Below the pieces are notes generated by a model. The model saw only the letters and a program-made list of their open reading frames with translations. It made no database searches and was not told the origin of the DNA. Below are positions 22,511 through 32,900 of a DNA stretch of 64,000 nt, one piece after another. How positions within the stretch are numbered: position 1 is the first letter of the stretch; each line of letters begins with the position of its first letter. Origin of the DNA: Panicum virgatum. Lineage: Eukaryota > Streptophyta > Magnoliopsida > Poales > Poaceae. The position numbers and the translations under genes were made by a program. The stretch covers positions 43,675,607 to 43,739,606 of the forward strand of contig NC_053150.1 in NCBI RefSeq assembly GCF_016808335.1, given 5' to 3'.

Positions 22511-22768
22511 GTGCTTCGTCTCCCAGTCGACGTCCCTGTGGCGCCCTGCTTCAGCTTCGGAGAGCTTTTATCGTATTTTGTACTTCGCTTCCGCTGTATC
22601 AGACATTTTTGTCATTATTGTAATAAATAACATTCGTATTCGCTTTATTATGTCTTTTACGTGATATGTGCTATGATATACTGTTCATTCTGTTGTATAT
22701 ACGTGTGACTTGATCCTGGCACGTATATGATTGCTCGGTTTATGTTCTTTTATAAACCGGGTGTTACA

Positions 22769-22773
22769 GTATC
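22769..22773. other. Target-site duplication of element B, right copy
   Basis: GTATC, identical to 10806-10810. The interrupted element C frame resumes after it. Confidence 0.95.
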
Positions 22774-22956
22774 CGATGGCCAAGAGGTGATAGTCAGTGC
22801 TACAGAGCCTTCTAGTTTTCTTCATCAGATGGAGACTAGACCCACGTTTGGTATTCGCGTGGTGTCTGAATTCCCAGATGTCTTTCCGGAGGACTTGCCA
22901 GAAGAAGGAAGAGGAGTTGATGAAGACCTATCCGGATCTCTTTGCTAGCCAGTCCA
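22774..22956 (+). pseudogene. Element C pol remnant with large internal deletion
   Basis: It continues the C frame after the B insertion: protease end, then the linker into RT ([17 protein letters not shown]). Within a few codons the sequence becomes the very end of the polyprotein ([11 protein letters not shown], one frame off), which in B lies about 2.8 kb further on. RT, RNase H, integrase and most of the tail are gone. This remnant cannot encode replication enzymes. Confidence 0.85.
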
Positions 22957-22993
22957 GAATCTCGGGACGAGATTCCTATAAGGGGGTAGGATT
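22957..22993 (+). promoter_or_regulatory. Element C pre-PPT hairpin and polypurine tract
   Basis: Hairpin GAATCTCG-GGA-CGAGATTC (22957-22975), then TATAAGGGGGTAGG, then the 3' LTR. Confidence 0.78.
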
Positions 22994-23990
22994 TGTAACA
23001 CCCTAATTTAATTTTCCAATTTAATAATAAATTTAATTGGCTTTATTTAAATTTCTAAGATTTATTGTGTTTAGTATGGCATATAATCCCATTTTGTTCC
23101 ATAAGTAATTAAAATTTATCATAGGGTTAAAATGCTTGTGCATTCATGCTGGTGCATATGTTGTTTATTTTGGTTGAGTGCTAGGGAGTTTGAATTCAAG
23201 TTTGTTTGAATTCAAACTAGTTTGTGTGAGTTTGCAAAAGAAAAGGAAATAGAAAAAAAAAGAAAACACAAAACCCCAATCGGACCCAAACCAGCCCAGG
23301 CAGCCCAGCGTTTCCCTCTCCCTTCGGCCCGAACCCCACGGCCCAGCACCTTTCGCCCCGGCCCGCGGTGCGCTGGCCCAGCAGCGCCGGCCCACCTCTC
23401 CAACCCGGCCCAGCTTGCCTGTTGCCGCGGCCCAGCGCTTGTTTCCCCTCTACCACACCAGCCCGCCTCCTTCTTCTGCCGCATGGGGGCCGCTGATCAG
23501 CGTCTCCTCCTTGTAAATTGAGATCTAATATAAAATTTTGCCAAGACTTAAAAACTAATGCAGTTGAGTCAGCCAACCTTAGAGCCTCATAGTTTGTGTT
23601 ATACTTGTTGAGTACAAGTTGTGTACTCACTCTTGCCTCTTCTCTACTTTTTCCTCTTGGTTACGCTACTGCTGCTCAGTTCCTGCCGACACGAGGGAGT
23701 TTGCTCAGCGCTACCAGGACTACGAGGACTTCTAGGCGTTCGTCTCCCAGTCGACATCCCTGTGGCGCCCTGCTCAGCTACGGAGAGTTTTTATCGTACT
23801 TGTACTTCGCTTCCGCTGTATCAGACATTTTTGTCATTAACATAATAAATACATTCGTATTCGCTTTATTATATCTTTTTACGTGATATGTGCTATGATA
23901 TACTGTTCATTCTGTTGTATATACGTGTGACTTGATCCTGGCACGTATATGATTGCTCGGTTTATGTCCTTTTATAAACCGGGTGTTACA
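22994..23990 (+). repeat. 3' LTR of element C, internally deleted (997 bp)
   Basis: About 518 bases of LTR start (22994-23511) are joined to the last ~455 bases (from about 23535). Most of the GC core, the first mini-ORF exon and its intron are lost. A 23-base filler (23512-23534) at the junction is identical to 3593-3615 in element A's LTR. It ends GGTGTTACA at 23990. Confidence 0.85.
23680..23735 (+). CDS. Remaining last exon of the LTR mini-ORF, element C 3' LTR
   Basis: Same as 8699-8754 with TAG at 23733-23735 and the upstream GAGTAC hairpin. The acidic exon is lost in the LTR deletion, so this copy is orphaned. Confidence 0.35.
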
Positions 23991-25491
23991 GTTCTGCAGA
24001 GCTTGGAACGGTGCGCGCCATGGCGGTGGCGGGTCTGCGCGGCGGGACATCGCCGGCGGGCTGTGCCGGGGCTCCTAGGGTGCGCCACAAGCGAAAATGT
24101 CTAGCGCAAAAGGACGGTGGGGGCTTGGGGGTGCTTACCGTGCACTGGGTCGGTCGGAGGGTCGTCGCAGGGAGGCCGGCGACGAGATTGCACGGCGGCA
24201 TTCGGGCAGCGCTCGGGGAGGAGGGTGCTGGCGTGCATCACCAGGCTTCTAGGTCCCACGGCTCGACTCAGGGAGGACCTGCGATGGTGTGACGGGGGGT
24301 CAGGGAGGCCGGAGCATCAACGGCGGCAAGGAATCGCAGCGGCTGAGTATCTCAACGGCGTCAGGTCTCGGGCGTGATTCCAGCCGTTGCACGGGCTGAT
24401 CTCGAGGAAGGCCGGCTCGGGAAGCTTCCTAGGCTCACGGCAGAGCTACTGCGGCGGAGCTCTTGCCGGGGTTGAGTTGGTGCAGGGTGCAGTGGGGCGG
24501 CGTGTTCACGGCGGCGCAGAACCTTGGCGTGGTAGAGCTGCGGGTCCGCGGCGGCTGCGGGATGGGAGGGCGAGGTGCAGGGAAGGTCGGGGCGCGTTTA
24601 AAGGGGTGTCCGGGGATCTCGGCGCCTGGGCTCGGGAAGGAAGGCCGACGGGGGTGACTCTCGGCGTTTGGGTCGCGGGAATCACGGCACGGCCATTGTG
24701 TGCGTGATTGGCCCCGCCCTTGATCCGAAATCAGTGCGGAGCCGCTCGGAGTCCGGGATGCGCACGCGAGGAGCGGTTAGGGGGGTCCTGCAGGTGGGCT
24801 CGTGGCGGTCGGGCTCAGGCGGGATGGCCCACAGCGCGGCGAGGCACTCGAGTGGAGCGAACCAGAGGAGGGGAAAGGCAAGTGGGAAGAAGGGGAAGGC
24901 GCTGATGTGCGGGACCCGTCCAGCAGGGAGAGAAGGAGGGGCGCTGGCGAGCCCGCGCTGCTGGGCTGCGAGGCGGGGCAAAGAGCGAGGGGGCGCTGGG
25001 CCGGGAGGGAAGGAGGGGCGCGCGCTGGCGGCTTGCTGGGCCGAGGTGTGGGCCGCGGCGCTTGGGCCGGTGCAGGAGCTAGGAGTGTTGGCTTGCTGGG
25101 CCGATCCGGAAGGGAGATGGGCCGAGCGCGGGGAGAGGAAGGAGAGGGACTGGGCCAGCTCGTGGGTTGGGCTGCTGGCCCGGCTGGGCTGATTCCGGGT
25201 TTGGGTTTTCTGGGTTTCTTCCTTTTTCTGGTTTTCTTTCTCCTTTTCCTTTCCTTTCCTATTTCTATTCCTTTTCAAACTCAACTATTTGAATTCAAAC
25301 CCTATGCACTCAACCAAATAAAACTTATGCACCAGCATGAATGCACAAACATGTTAAACCTAAAATAAATTTTAATTCCTTATGAAATAAATTACAATTA
25401 AATGCACGGCTAAGCAAAATAAACCTTAGAAAATTAAATAAAGCCAATTAAATTTATTATTAAATACTGAAATTTAAATTAGGGTGTTACA
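23991..25491 (-). repeat. Element D: part of a minus-strand Ty3/gypsy LTR
   Basis: The minus strand begins TGTAACACCCTAATTTAAATT at 25491 and shows the same AT-rich first 250 bases as the B, C and H LTRs. A GC-rich, CpG-dense core follows to 23991, where element C interrupts it. The rest of the LTR and the element are left of C, outside the window. The GC core has long ORFs on both strands with no recognisable domain. The flanking target copy would be TCAGG (25492-25496). Confidence 0.78.
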
Positions 25492-25493
25492 TC

Positions 25494-25631
25494 AGGACAG
25501 AAGCTGGGTTGTTAGATGAAGAACCCGAAGAAACCCATTGGGATAAGGGTACTCAGACCGAAGATGAGGTGTTGGAGCAGTGTCTTCCACCAAAGAAGCG
25601 CCCTATCCAGATCGAGGAAGAGTCCCCATGA
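25494..25631 (+). CDS. Acidic reading-frame end upstream of orf0, element E
   Basis: A 46-codon open segment runs from the D insertion point to TGA (25629-25631). It is strongly acidic (LLDEEPEETHWDKGTQTEDE) with a short basic PPKKRP motif near its end and IEEESP before the stop. Its 5' end is hidden behind D. No known family is recognised. Composition resembles the LTR mini-ORF exons; whether it is an exon of the same leader system is speculative. Confidence 0.4.
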   Translation, partial: RTEAGLLDEEPEETHWDKGTQTEDEVLEQCLPPKKRPIQIEEESP

Positions 25632-25783
25632 TTGGAGAGTAGTACACCTAAGCTAGAGTCGCTATCCTAATAATCGTGTATCCATGGAAAATGTATCCCA
25701 CGTTATTGTATTAATAAGGACCATCTATTCCCTTTGTACCCAAGTATCTGTGCAAAGCTTGTTCACCCTATTTTTGTTTTCAG
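25632..25783 (+). other. Spacer before orf0 with a splice-acceptor-like end
   Basis: Non-coding, T-rich toward its end; TTTTTGTTTTCAG is immediately followed by the orf0 ATG at 25784. This mirrors the CAG|ATG arrangement at gag starts. Confidence 0.5.
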
Positions 25784-26641
25784 ATGGCCGAGGAAGGATG
25801 GACCCAGGGCATTTGCCAAGCTGCACCTAGCTTCCCCAGCCTTTTGATCAATGCCCTGGAGTGTCTTGGTGTTTTGGAACGCCCAAGGTACTACAGCAGG
25901 GAGTACGAGCACCATGGTACCCTCCGCTGCAGGGTGATCCTGGTCATCGCCAAAAGTGACCGCTACCCCGACATCCAGCCATGGCGAGTGACCGCCACAG
26001 GGTTTAGGTACCAAGACACCTATCCCTTGGTCATCAGAAAGGCGTTCCATTATCTGTGCCAGATTTTTGAGGGACACCTCGCCCCCACACCAATGAGGTT
26101 CTTTCTTCCGGCCGTCAGAACCCTAGTTTGAGAGGCCCGCATGAGAAGCCTGGAACGGCGCCGCCATAAAGAGGACCCCATGTACCAAGTGGCTACTTAC
26201 CTAGCCTCCTTGGATCAGCTCTTTGGCGAGCAAGCCAGCATCCTGAGGGAGCAGACCCATCGGGCCGAGCAAGCAGAGCTCGCAGTAAGAATGCATCAGA
26301 TCCGGGTGGCTCAAGCCGAGGCAAGAGCCGCAGCCGTGGTCAGTAGTGAAGCGGTTGCCCAGGACCGGGACCGGGGTATGCAAGAATAGACTAGAAGTGG
26401 AACGCCAGTCCCGACAATCGGGGAAACCCATGTCCTACTTGGGACGCCCATCATAGGATGGGAACCACTTTTGGGGACCCCACAAGGCCCACCCGAGAAC
26501 CCTGAAGGGCCTATTGCCGCCGTTGAAGGAGAAGCTGCTGAGCAACCCCTGGAAAATGGAAACCTAGAGAACGGCGAGCAAAGACTACTCATTCCCCTGG
26601 AGGCACACTCCGTCCTAGAAGAAGGCTCGCCCCGCGAGTAG
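25784..26641 (+). pseudogene. orf0-like gene before gag, element E, two nonsense codons
   Basis: A single frame of 285 codons plus stop is broken by TGA (26129-26131) and TAG (26387-26389). It starts MAEEGWTQG. The first part (about residues 1-115) is a compact, mixed-composition domain. A Q/E/A/R-rich probable coiled coil follows (about 140-195, with REQTHRAEQAELAVRMHQ), then a P/G/E-rich tail. It is not a Gag capsid, protease or polymerase domain, and I recognise no function. It sits between the leader and gag, where orf0 genes have been described in some grass gypsy elements. Confidence 0.6.
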
Positions 26642-26910
26642 CATGTCCCGAAGCCACCCTAGAAAAAGCCCTCCCAGCCCCTTTGGTTTAGGTTGTACCC
26701 TTAATTGTGGCCTTCGTACCTGGACGTGTAGTACGCGTTTTGGCCTTGCCCCAGTGTTGTACCTCCCTTGTAGTAATGAAGTTGTTTGTTGTCAGACGGT
26801 GTGCTTTTCGGCAGGAGGTGGATTCTACTTTTTCAAAAAATACGAACTAAATAACTTAAACATCACTTAATCCTAATCCCAGTCTCACAAAGACTCTACC
26901 CAATCTACAG
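26642..26910 (+). other. Spacer between orf0 and gag, element E
   Basis: 269 bases without a supported gene. It ends ACCCAATCTACAG directly before the gag ATG at 26911, again acceptor-like. Confidence 0.5.
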
Positions 26911-28200
26911 ATGTCTTCCCTAGGCGGTTCAAGAGCCTCCCATAGTCCGACCCCTGCAGCCCCGGGCGCGGGAGGACCGCCTAACGGACAGGACCCTCTT
27001 CAGGGAGAACATAAAGTGAGCCAGAATGGAGGAGGAAACCAAGGAGAAGCGCCACTGCCACCACCTCCACCTTTCGACGACCTAGCACAGGTGATAAGCA
27101 ATCAGACCCTCATACTGGAAGCCCTGGCCAATGCCCTCGTCAATAAGCGGCCACGAGAGCTGACCATGAATGACAAACTGACAGCTTTCCTGAGAACCAA
27201 GCCACCCACCTTTGCCGGATCCAGCAACCACTTGGAGGCAGATGGCTGGCTGCGTGTGATCCAGAGGAAGCTCGAGTTGTTTGAATGCCAAGACCGAGAC
27301 AAGGTTCTTCTGGCAGCTCACTAACTCAACGGAACTGCCTTAGCTTGGTGGGAGAATTACTGTGCCGCTGCCAAAGATGCCTCCACCATCACTTGGAAGG
27401 AATTCGTGGAGGAGTTCCGCCGCTATCATATCCCCACGGCCACCATGAAGCGCAAAGCGGATGAGTTCCGCAAACTGCAGCAAGGAAATAAGTCAGTGGA
27501 GGAGTACACTTACCAATTCATAGAGCATGCCCGCTATGCACCGGAGGAAGTGGACAAGGATGAAAAGAAGCAGGACATGTTCAAGGAGGGATTGAACCCA
27601 GAACTTCGGATCTTGCTCACCCCTTAGATCTACCCGGACTTCAATACACTGATGAACATGGCCATTCTCACAGAAAGGGCCAAAGCTGAAGAAAGCAAGG
27701 ATAACGAGCGCAAATTCCTGGAAAGCAAGGCCCGCCAGCAGGACCGCTTCCAGAAACCAAGAAGCTCCAGGTATACTGTACCAAGATCTCATGCCCCAAT
27801 GCAGTATAGGACCCAGTCTCAGGTGACAGGCTCCCAAGCTTCTAACACACAGTTCCGGAGCCAGACCACCATGAAGGCCCCGCAGAGCAATGTCAACCAA
27901 GTCACCACCACCAACAACAATACTAGGGCCTGTTTCAACTGCCGTGAGATAGGGCATTACATTGCCCACTGCCCATATGCCAAAAACAAGTCTGCTACAT
28001 CAGCCTTCTCCAACTCGGTGAATGGGCCTAGGCCACCGGTGTCCGGAGCCAACCGTGTCCCTGTCGGCAGCAACAACAAGGGTAACGACAACAGCCAGCA
28101 GCCTTATGGACTAGCCCGCGTCAACCACATCAACGCGCAGGAGGCTCAGTTTGCACAAGGAGTGGTACTTGGTGAGTTCCTAGTCAGCTCAACTCTGGAT
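26911..28200 (+). pseudogene. gag: Element E gag with two nonsense codons
   Basis: The frame starts MSSLGGSRASHSP after an acceptor-like CTACAG. It contains a capsid domain (FLRTKPPTFAG, then ALAWWENYC past a TAA at 27322-27324) and continues past TAG at 27625-27627. It ends with a zinc knuckle CFNCREIGHYIAHC (about 27933-27974) and a linker into protease. Near 28200 the frame shifts just before the protease active site. Not functional as it stands. Confidence 0.85.
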
Positions 28201-31200
28201 TATTTGATTCTGGAGCATCACACTTATTCATATCGTCAAGCTTTGTGGATAAGCATAAAATACCTATGATACTACTAAAAACATCCCTATTAACCCGAAT
28301 GCCTGGAGGTGACATCAAGTGTCAACTGGGTTGTTCCCGGGTAAGGATCAATTTAGGTGGGGTAGAATTTCTAGCAGATCTAGTAGTACTTAATTCTAAA
28401 GGAATAGATGTGATCCTTGGAATGGACTGGTTAAGCCTACACAATGGCCTCATAGGTTGTGCTGACAAGGTAGTACATCTAACCAACTCAGATGGGAGGC
28501 AAGTGACCTGCCATACTCGGGGAAGTGGACTAGACCCAATGGTTTTCAGTATGGATGTGAAATCCTTAGAAGGAGTTCCAGTTGTGAATGAATACCCTGA
28601 TGTTTTCCCCGATGAACTCCCTGGAATGCCACCAGACCGAGACATAGAGTTCTCCATTGACCTTGTCCCAGGGACCTCTCCCATAGCCAAGAGACCCTAT
28701 AGGATGGCAGCCTCAGAACTAACAGAGTTGAAGAAACAACTAGAAGAGTTACAACAAAGTGGTTTTATCAGACCTAGTTCATCCCCATGGGGAGCCCCAG
28801 TCCTATTTGTCAAGAAGAAGGACAGGAGTATGAGGATGTGTGTAGATTATCGTGCATTGAATGAGGTTACCATCAAAAATAAGTACCCTCTCCCCAGAAT
28901 TGATGATCTCTTCGATCAGCTAAAAGGAGCCAAGTACTTCTCCAAGATTGATCTGAGATCAGGATATCACCAACTCAAGATTAAGGAAAATGACATCCCA
29001 AAGACAGCTTTTGTCACCCGTTATGGGCAGTTTGAGTTTACTGTGATGCCTTTTAGACTAACTAATGCACCTGCTTATTTCATGAACCTCATGAACAAGG
29101 TGTTTATGGATGAGTTAGATAAGTTTGTCGTAGTCTTTATCGATGACATACTTATTTACTCCAAGAGTGTCCAGGAACACGAGTAACATCTGCGGGTAGT
29201 TTGGGAAAAGTTGAGAGTGCACAAACACTATGCTAAATTCAGCAAATGTGAATTTTGGTCGGAGAAAGTGGCCTTCCTTGGTCATATCCTGACCGCAGAA
29301 GGAGTAGCAATCGACTCTGAGAAAGTCGAAGCAGTTTCCAAATGGCAGCAACCAACTAATATTAGTAAAATCAGAAGCTTTCTTGGATTAGCTGGGTATT
29401 ATCGGAGATTTATTGAAGGATTCTCCAAGATAGCCCGGCCCATGGCAAAGCTGCTTAACAAGGAAAAGAAGTTTGTCTGGACAGAGTTCTGTGAAAGGAG
29501 TTTTCAGGAATTGAAGAGAAGATTGACAACCGCCTCAGTGCTAACCCTACCAGATATCCACCGGGATTTTGTCGTCTATTGTGACGCATCCCGCCAAGGG
29601 TTAGGATGTGTCCTCATGCAAGGCGGGAAGGTAGTAGCTTATGCCTCCCGACAGCTCAAGCCTCATGAGCTGACATACCCAACACATGATTTGGAGTTTG
29701 CAGCCGTAGTGCATGCCCTCAAGATTTGGAGGCACTACCTGATTGGAAACAAGTGTGAGATATACACGGATCATAAGAGCCTGAAGTATATCTTCACCCA
29801 ACCAGATATAAACCTCAAGCAGAGAAGATGGTTAGAACTGGTCAAGGATTATAATGTGGAAATTCATTACCACCCCAATAAAGCTAACGTGGTAGCAGAT
29901 GCATTAAGCCGAAAACTTTATGGACCCAAGGAAGCCCATTTGCAAGAGAAAATGGCACGAATGAATGTGCACATTGTCCCTCGAGGCTCCAGCCACAAGC
30001 TGAATGTTCAACCTATCCTGGAGGACAGCATTAGAAAGGCCCAAGGTTCAGACAAGGATTTAATTAAAATCCGTAAACATACCGGAGAGAACAAAGCACC
30101 GGATTTTCGAGTGGTCGATAAGGGAACCTTGTGGTATAAAGATAGGATTTGTGTGCCCAAAGAAGGGGACTTCCGGCAAATGACCATGGACGAGGCTCAT
30201 AACTCAGCATATTCCATCCACCCAGGGTCCACCAAAATGTATTTGGATTTAAAACAAAAGTATTGGTGGAATGGAATGAAGTCAGATATTGCCCAGTTCA
30301 TTGCTCATTGCGACACATGTCAAAGGATCAAGGCTGAGCATCAGAAGCTAGCAGGATTACTACAACCCCTACCTATCCCATTATGGAAATGGGTGGAGAT
30401 AGGAATCGATTTTGTGGTAGGATTGCCCAAGACCCAGAAAGGTTATGATTCCATTTGGGTAATAGTGGACCGGCTCACTAAAGTCGCTCACTTCCTACCC
30501 GTATGGATCAACTATGGAGGAGAAAAGCTCTATGTGGATAATATAGTAAAGCTGCATGGTGTGCCTAGCAGAATCATTTCAGATCGAGGGACCAATTTCA
30601 CCTCCAAGTTTTGGAAAAGTCTGCATAAGGCCATGGGGACCAAATTGGATTTTAGTTCGGCCTATCACCCACAGACTAATGGACAAACTGATAGGGTGAA
30701 CCAAATTATGGAGGATATGTTAAGGGCATGTTTCCTTAGCTATGGTAAAGATTGGGAACAGAGTTTGCCCTATGCAGAGTTCTCATACAACAACAGTTAT
30801 CAGGCAAGCTTAGGCATGTCGCCATTTGAGTCTCTCTATGGGAGAAAGTGCAGAACCCCTCTAATGTGGTCAGAAGTAGGAAAGTATTCATTAGTTGGAC
30901 TAGCCCTCATAAAGGAAGCAGAAGAAAGAGTACCAGAAATCCGCAAAAAGTTGAAAGCAGCCCAGTCCAGACAGAAGAGCTACGCGGACAAGAAAAAACG
31001 AGAAATAAATTTCAATCCAGGAGACTTCGTCAATCTCAAGGTTTCTCCTATTCGAGGGACCCGGAGGTTTCAAGTACACGAAAAGTTAGCCCCTCGGTAC
31101 ATTGGACCGTACCAAGTGCTAAAGAAAGTCGGAAAAGTAGCCTACCGACTCCAACTACCAGAAGGAATGTCAGATATACACTTGGTATTCCATGTCTCAC

Positions 31201-31440
31201 AATTAACAAGGTGTTTGAGGGTACCCGAGACAGAACACGTGCCAGTGGAGACAATAGATTTGCAGTCAGACCTGCGATACCAAGAAGTACCGGTCAAAAT
31301 TCTGGACACTATCACAAAAAAAGACAAGGAACTCAGAAGTACGGATTTGTAGAGTGCAATGGAGCAGACACAGAGTAGAAGAAGCTACGTGGGAACGCGA
31401 AGATGCTCTGAAGGAGTTTCCTCATCTTTTTAGGAACCAG
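28200..31440 (+). pseudogene. pol: Element E pol (PR-RT-RNaseH-INT-chromodomain), frameshifted
   Basis: The protease active-site Asp-Ser-Gly lies just upstream of 28245 in the shifted frame and ILGMDWL follows. RT keeps [19 protein letters not shown] and FIDDIL. A TAA at 29184-29186 interrupts the frame soon after the catalytic box. RNase H begins [11 protein letters not shown]. Integrase shows [22 protein letters not shown] and [16 protein letters not shown] one-base change in the A run at 31315-31321 throws the chromodomain-like tail into another frame ([19 protein letters not shown]). Catalytic residues look intact; inactivation is by the breaks. Confidence 0.88.
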
Positions 31441-31442
31441 CC

Positions 31443-31481
31443 GAATCTCGAGGACGAGATTCAATTTAAGTGGGTTAGATT
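31443..31481 (+). promoter_or_regulatory. Element E pre-PPT hairpin and degenerate polypurine tract
   Basis: Hairpin GAATCTCG-AGGA-CGAGATTC (31443-31462), then TTTAAGTGGGTTAGAT, a decayed version of TTAAGGGGGTAGGG, directly before TGTAACATCCC. Confidence 0.75.
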
Positions 31482-32038
31482 TGTAACATCCCAAAAATTC
31501 ACCCAAATAAATTACTCGCTAAAAATATTTTTTTCAAAATCTCTTCATCGCCGAGCTCGAATCTTTTTCGGCGATTTGTCGCCCGGACACCAAACCCAAT
31601 CTACGCCCCGACACCAAAATCAATCATCGTTTAAACTTTCCCTATTCTTCTCGTTCCTCGCGCATGTCGCTTCTCGTCGATGCCACGCTCGGCTCGCGAC
31701 CAATGCCGCGAACCCCGCCGGCGCCTCCTTTTCTTTTTCTCCCTTTTCCTCTTTTCCCTTTCCTCCTTTTCCTTTTCTCCTTTTTCTTTTTTCCTTCTCC
31801 TTTCTTCCTTCTTCTCCTTCCTACTCCCTGCCCACGTGCTTCTTCCTGTGCTCCCACGCGCTCCACGCACCCCGGGATGCTCGCCGCGCCGCTCGCCCCT
31901 ACCCGACCTGTCTCTTCGCCCTGTGCCCGCCTCGCCGCTCGCAACGCCGCTCCGCGACGCCGGGCACCATTAATGGCCGCCCGAGATGCTCGCCGGCCGG
32001 CCACCACTGCCCCCTCCCCTCCACCGCCTCTCCTCGCC

Positions 32039-32046
32039 TATAAATA
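32039..32046 (+). promoter_or_regulatory. TATA box of the element E LTR
   Basis: TATAAATA within GCCTATAAATAGGCC, placed after the CT-rich stretch and before a GC-rich putative first exon. It predicts a transcription start near 32070, about 120 bases before the GTGAG donor. Confidence 0.7.
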
Positions 32047-32771
32047 GGCCTCCACTGGACCCTCGACCTCCACAACCTCGCCCACCACCGTAGCTCCCGC
32101 TCCTCGGCTTGCAGCGCCGCCTCCACGCCCGCCACCGCCGCCTCCCGCTGGCCCTAGCCACGCCACCTCCTCGAGCCACCTCTACCGATGGTGAGGATGG
32201 GAATCGGACCCCCTGGCCCCCTCATCCTTTTCCTCATCTCCGCGGCCGCCGCCGAGCCCCCAGGGCCACCGGCCAGGGCGCCGCCCCCCTCCTCTGTTCT
32301 AGTCATGAGGAAGAAGAAGGGCAAAATTGCCCAGAGGCCCCTGCCCTTTCCTTCTTTTATTTAAGAACCCCCTCTCTCTATTTCCTTTTAAAAGGAACCC
32401 CCCTCCATCTTTCATTATTCCAAAACAACCCTTCCACCATTCAAGATAATTACTAATAGATCCCTGCCCCTTTTCAGAGTAGCCCGAATATTTCCAAAAT
32501 TCTAATCAAGCCCTTGCCGTCTCAAAAGCAATTGCAAATAGGCCATTGAACCTTTGTTCAGCCCCTAAACCCCTCTTTAACCTATCATTACATGCGCCAA
32601 AAACCCTCCAATTACCTCCAAACTTGACCACGCCACTTCCAACATTAAGTCCACCGTGCCATTAGAAAATCTCCCGAAAATAATCTTCCTACCTTCATTT
32701 CTTCATTCGAGCTCAATGGAAAAGCTTTTATTTCTTTTTCTTTATTGTGTGCTTGTTTGTGTGCGCCGTAG

Positions 32772-32900
32772 ATCACGGAGTGACCGAGGAGGAACCCATC
32801 GATGAGCAGTACTGCGAGCAAGTGTGCGAGGAGCAATACCGCGAGCCGGAGCCCGAGAACGAGTACCGCGAGCAGGAACTCCCGGAAGGTTTCGAAGACG
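32772..32900 (+). CDS. Putative acidic exon of the LTR mini-ORF, element E
   Basis: A strong pyrimidine tract and GCGCCGTAG acceptor precede this 129-base (43-codon) open segment. It ends at a GC donor GACG|GCAAGTT. Both borders are phase 1. Glutamate dominates (EEEPIDEQYCEQVCEEQ, later EPEPENEYREQELPE). Base sequence is unrelated to the B/C/H exon but composition, phase and position match. Confidence 0.5.

Larger units (their letters stand above)
10811..22768 (+). mobile_element. Element B: complete, young Tekay-type Ty3/gypsy chromovirus
   Basis: It is an 11,958-bp element with two LTRs (10811-14279 and 19299-22768), PBS, leader, one gag-pol frame, polypurine tract and a perfect 5-base target duplication GTATC at 10806-10810 and 22769-22773. 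By eye the LTRs differ by about nine substitutions and one 1-base indel in 3.47 kb, so insertion is recent. Domain order PR-RT-RNaseH-INT with a C-terminal chromodomain-like tail places it in the chromoviruses, and the long LTRs suggest Tekay/Del. It interrupts the protease frame of element C. Confidence 0.96.
19299..22768 (+). repeat. 3' LTR of element B (3470 bp)
   Basis: Nearly identical to 10811-14279; one base longer because of an extra T at about 19925. Same TGTAACACCC start and GTGTTACA end. Confidence 0.95.
5195..23990 (+). mobile_element. Element C: internally deleted Ty3/gypsy chromovirus with B and A nested in it
   Basis: The visible parts in order are: 5' LTR 5195-9009 (left part beyond nested A, off-window), PBS, leader, a gag-like/protease ORF cut at 10810 by element B, then 22774-22993 and a shortened 3' LTR 22994-23990. 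The frame after B jumps from the stretch just after protease directly to the last residues of the polyprotein, so RT, RNase H and integrase are deleted. C is therefore non-autonomous. It appears inserted in the minus-strand LTR D; the right target copy would be GTTCT (23991-23995). Confidence 0.8.

Noticed and set aside
24387..25368. ORFs of 106-200 codons in LTR D
   Set aside because: Same GC-core artefact; overlapping on both strands with no recognisable domain.
25784..26389. Treating E orf0 as a host gene
   Set aside because: It lies between a retroelement leader and gag in the same orientation, with the gag-style acceptor at its start, so an element gene is more likely.
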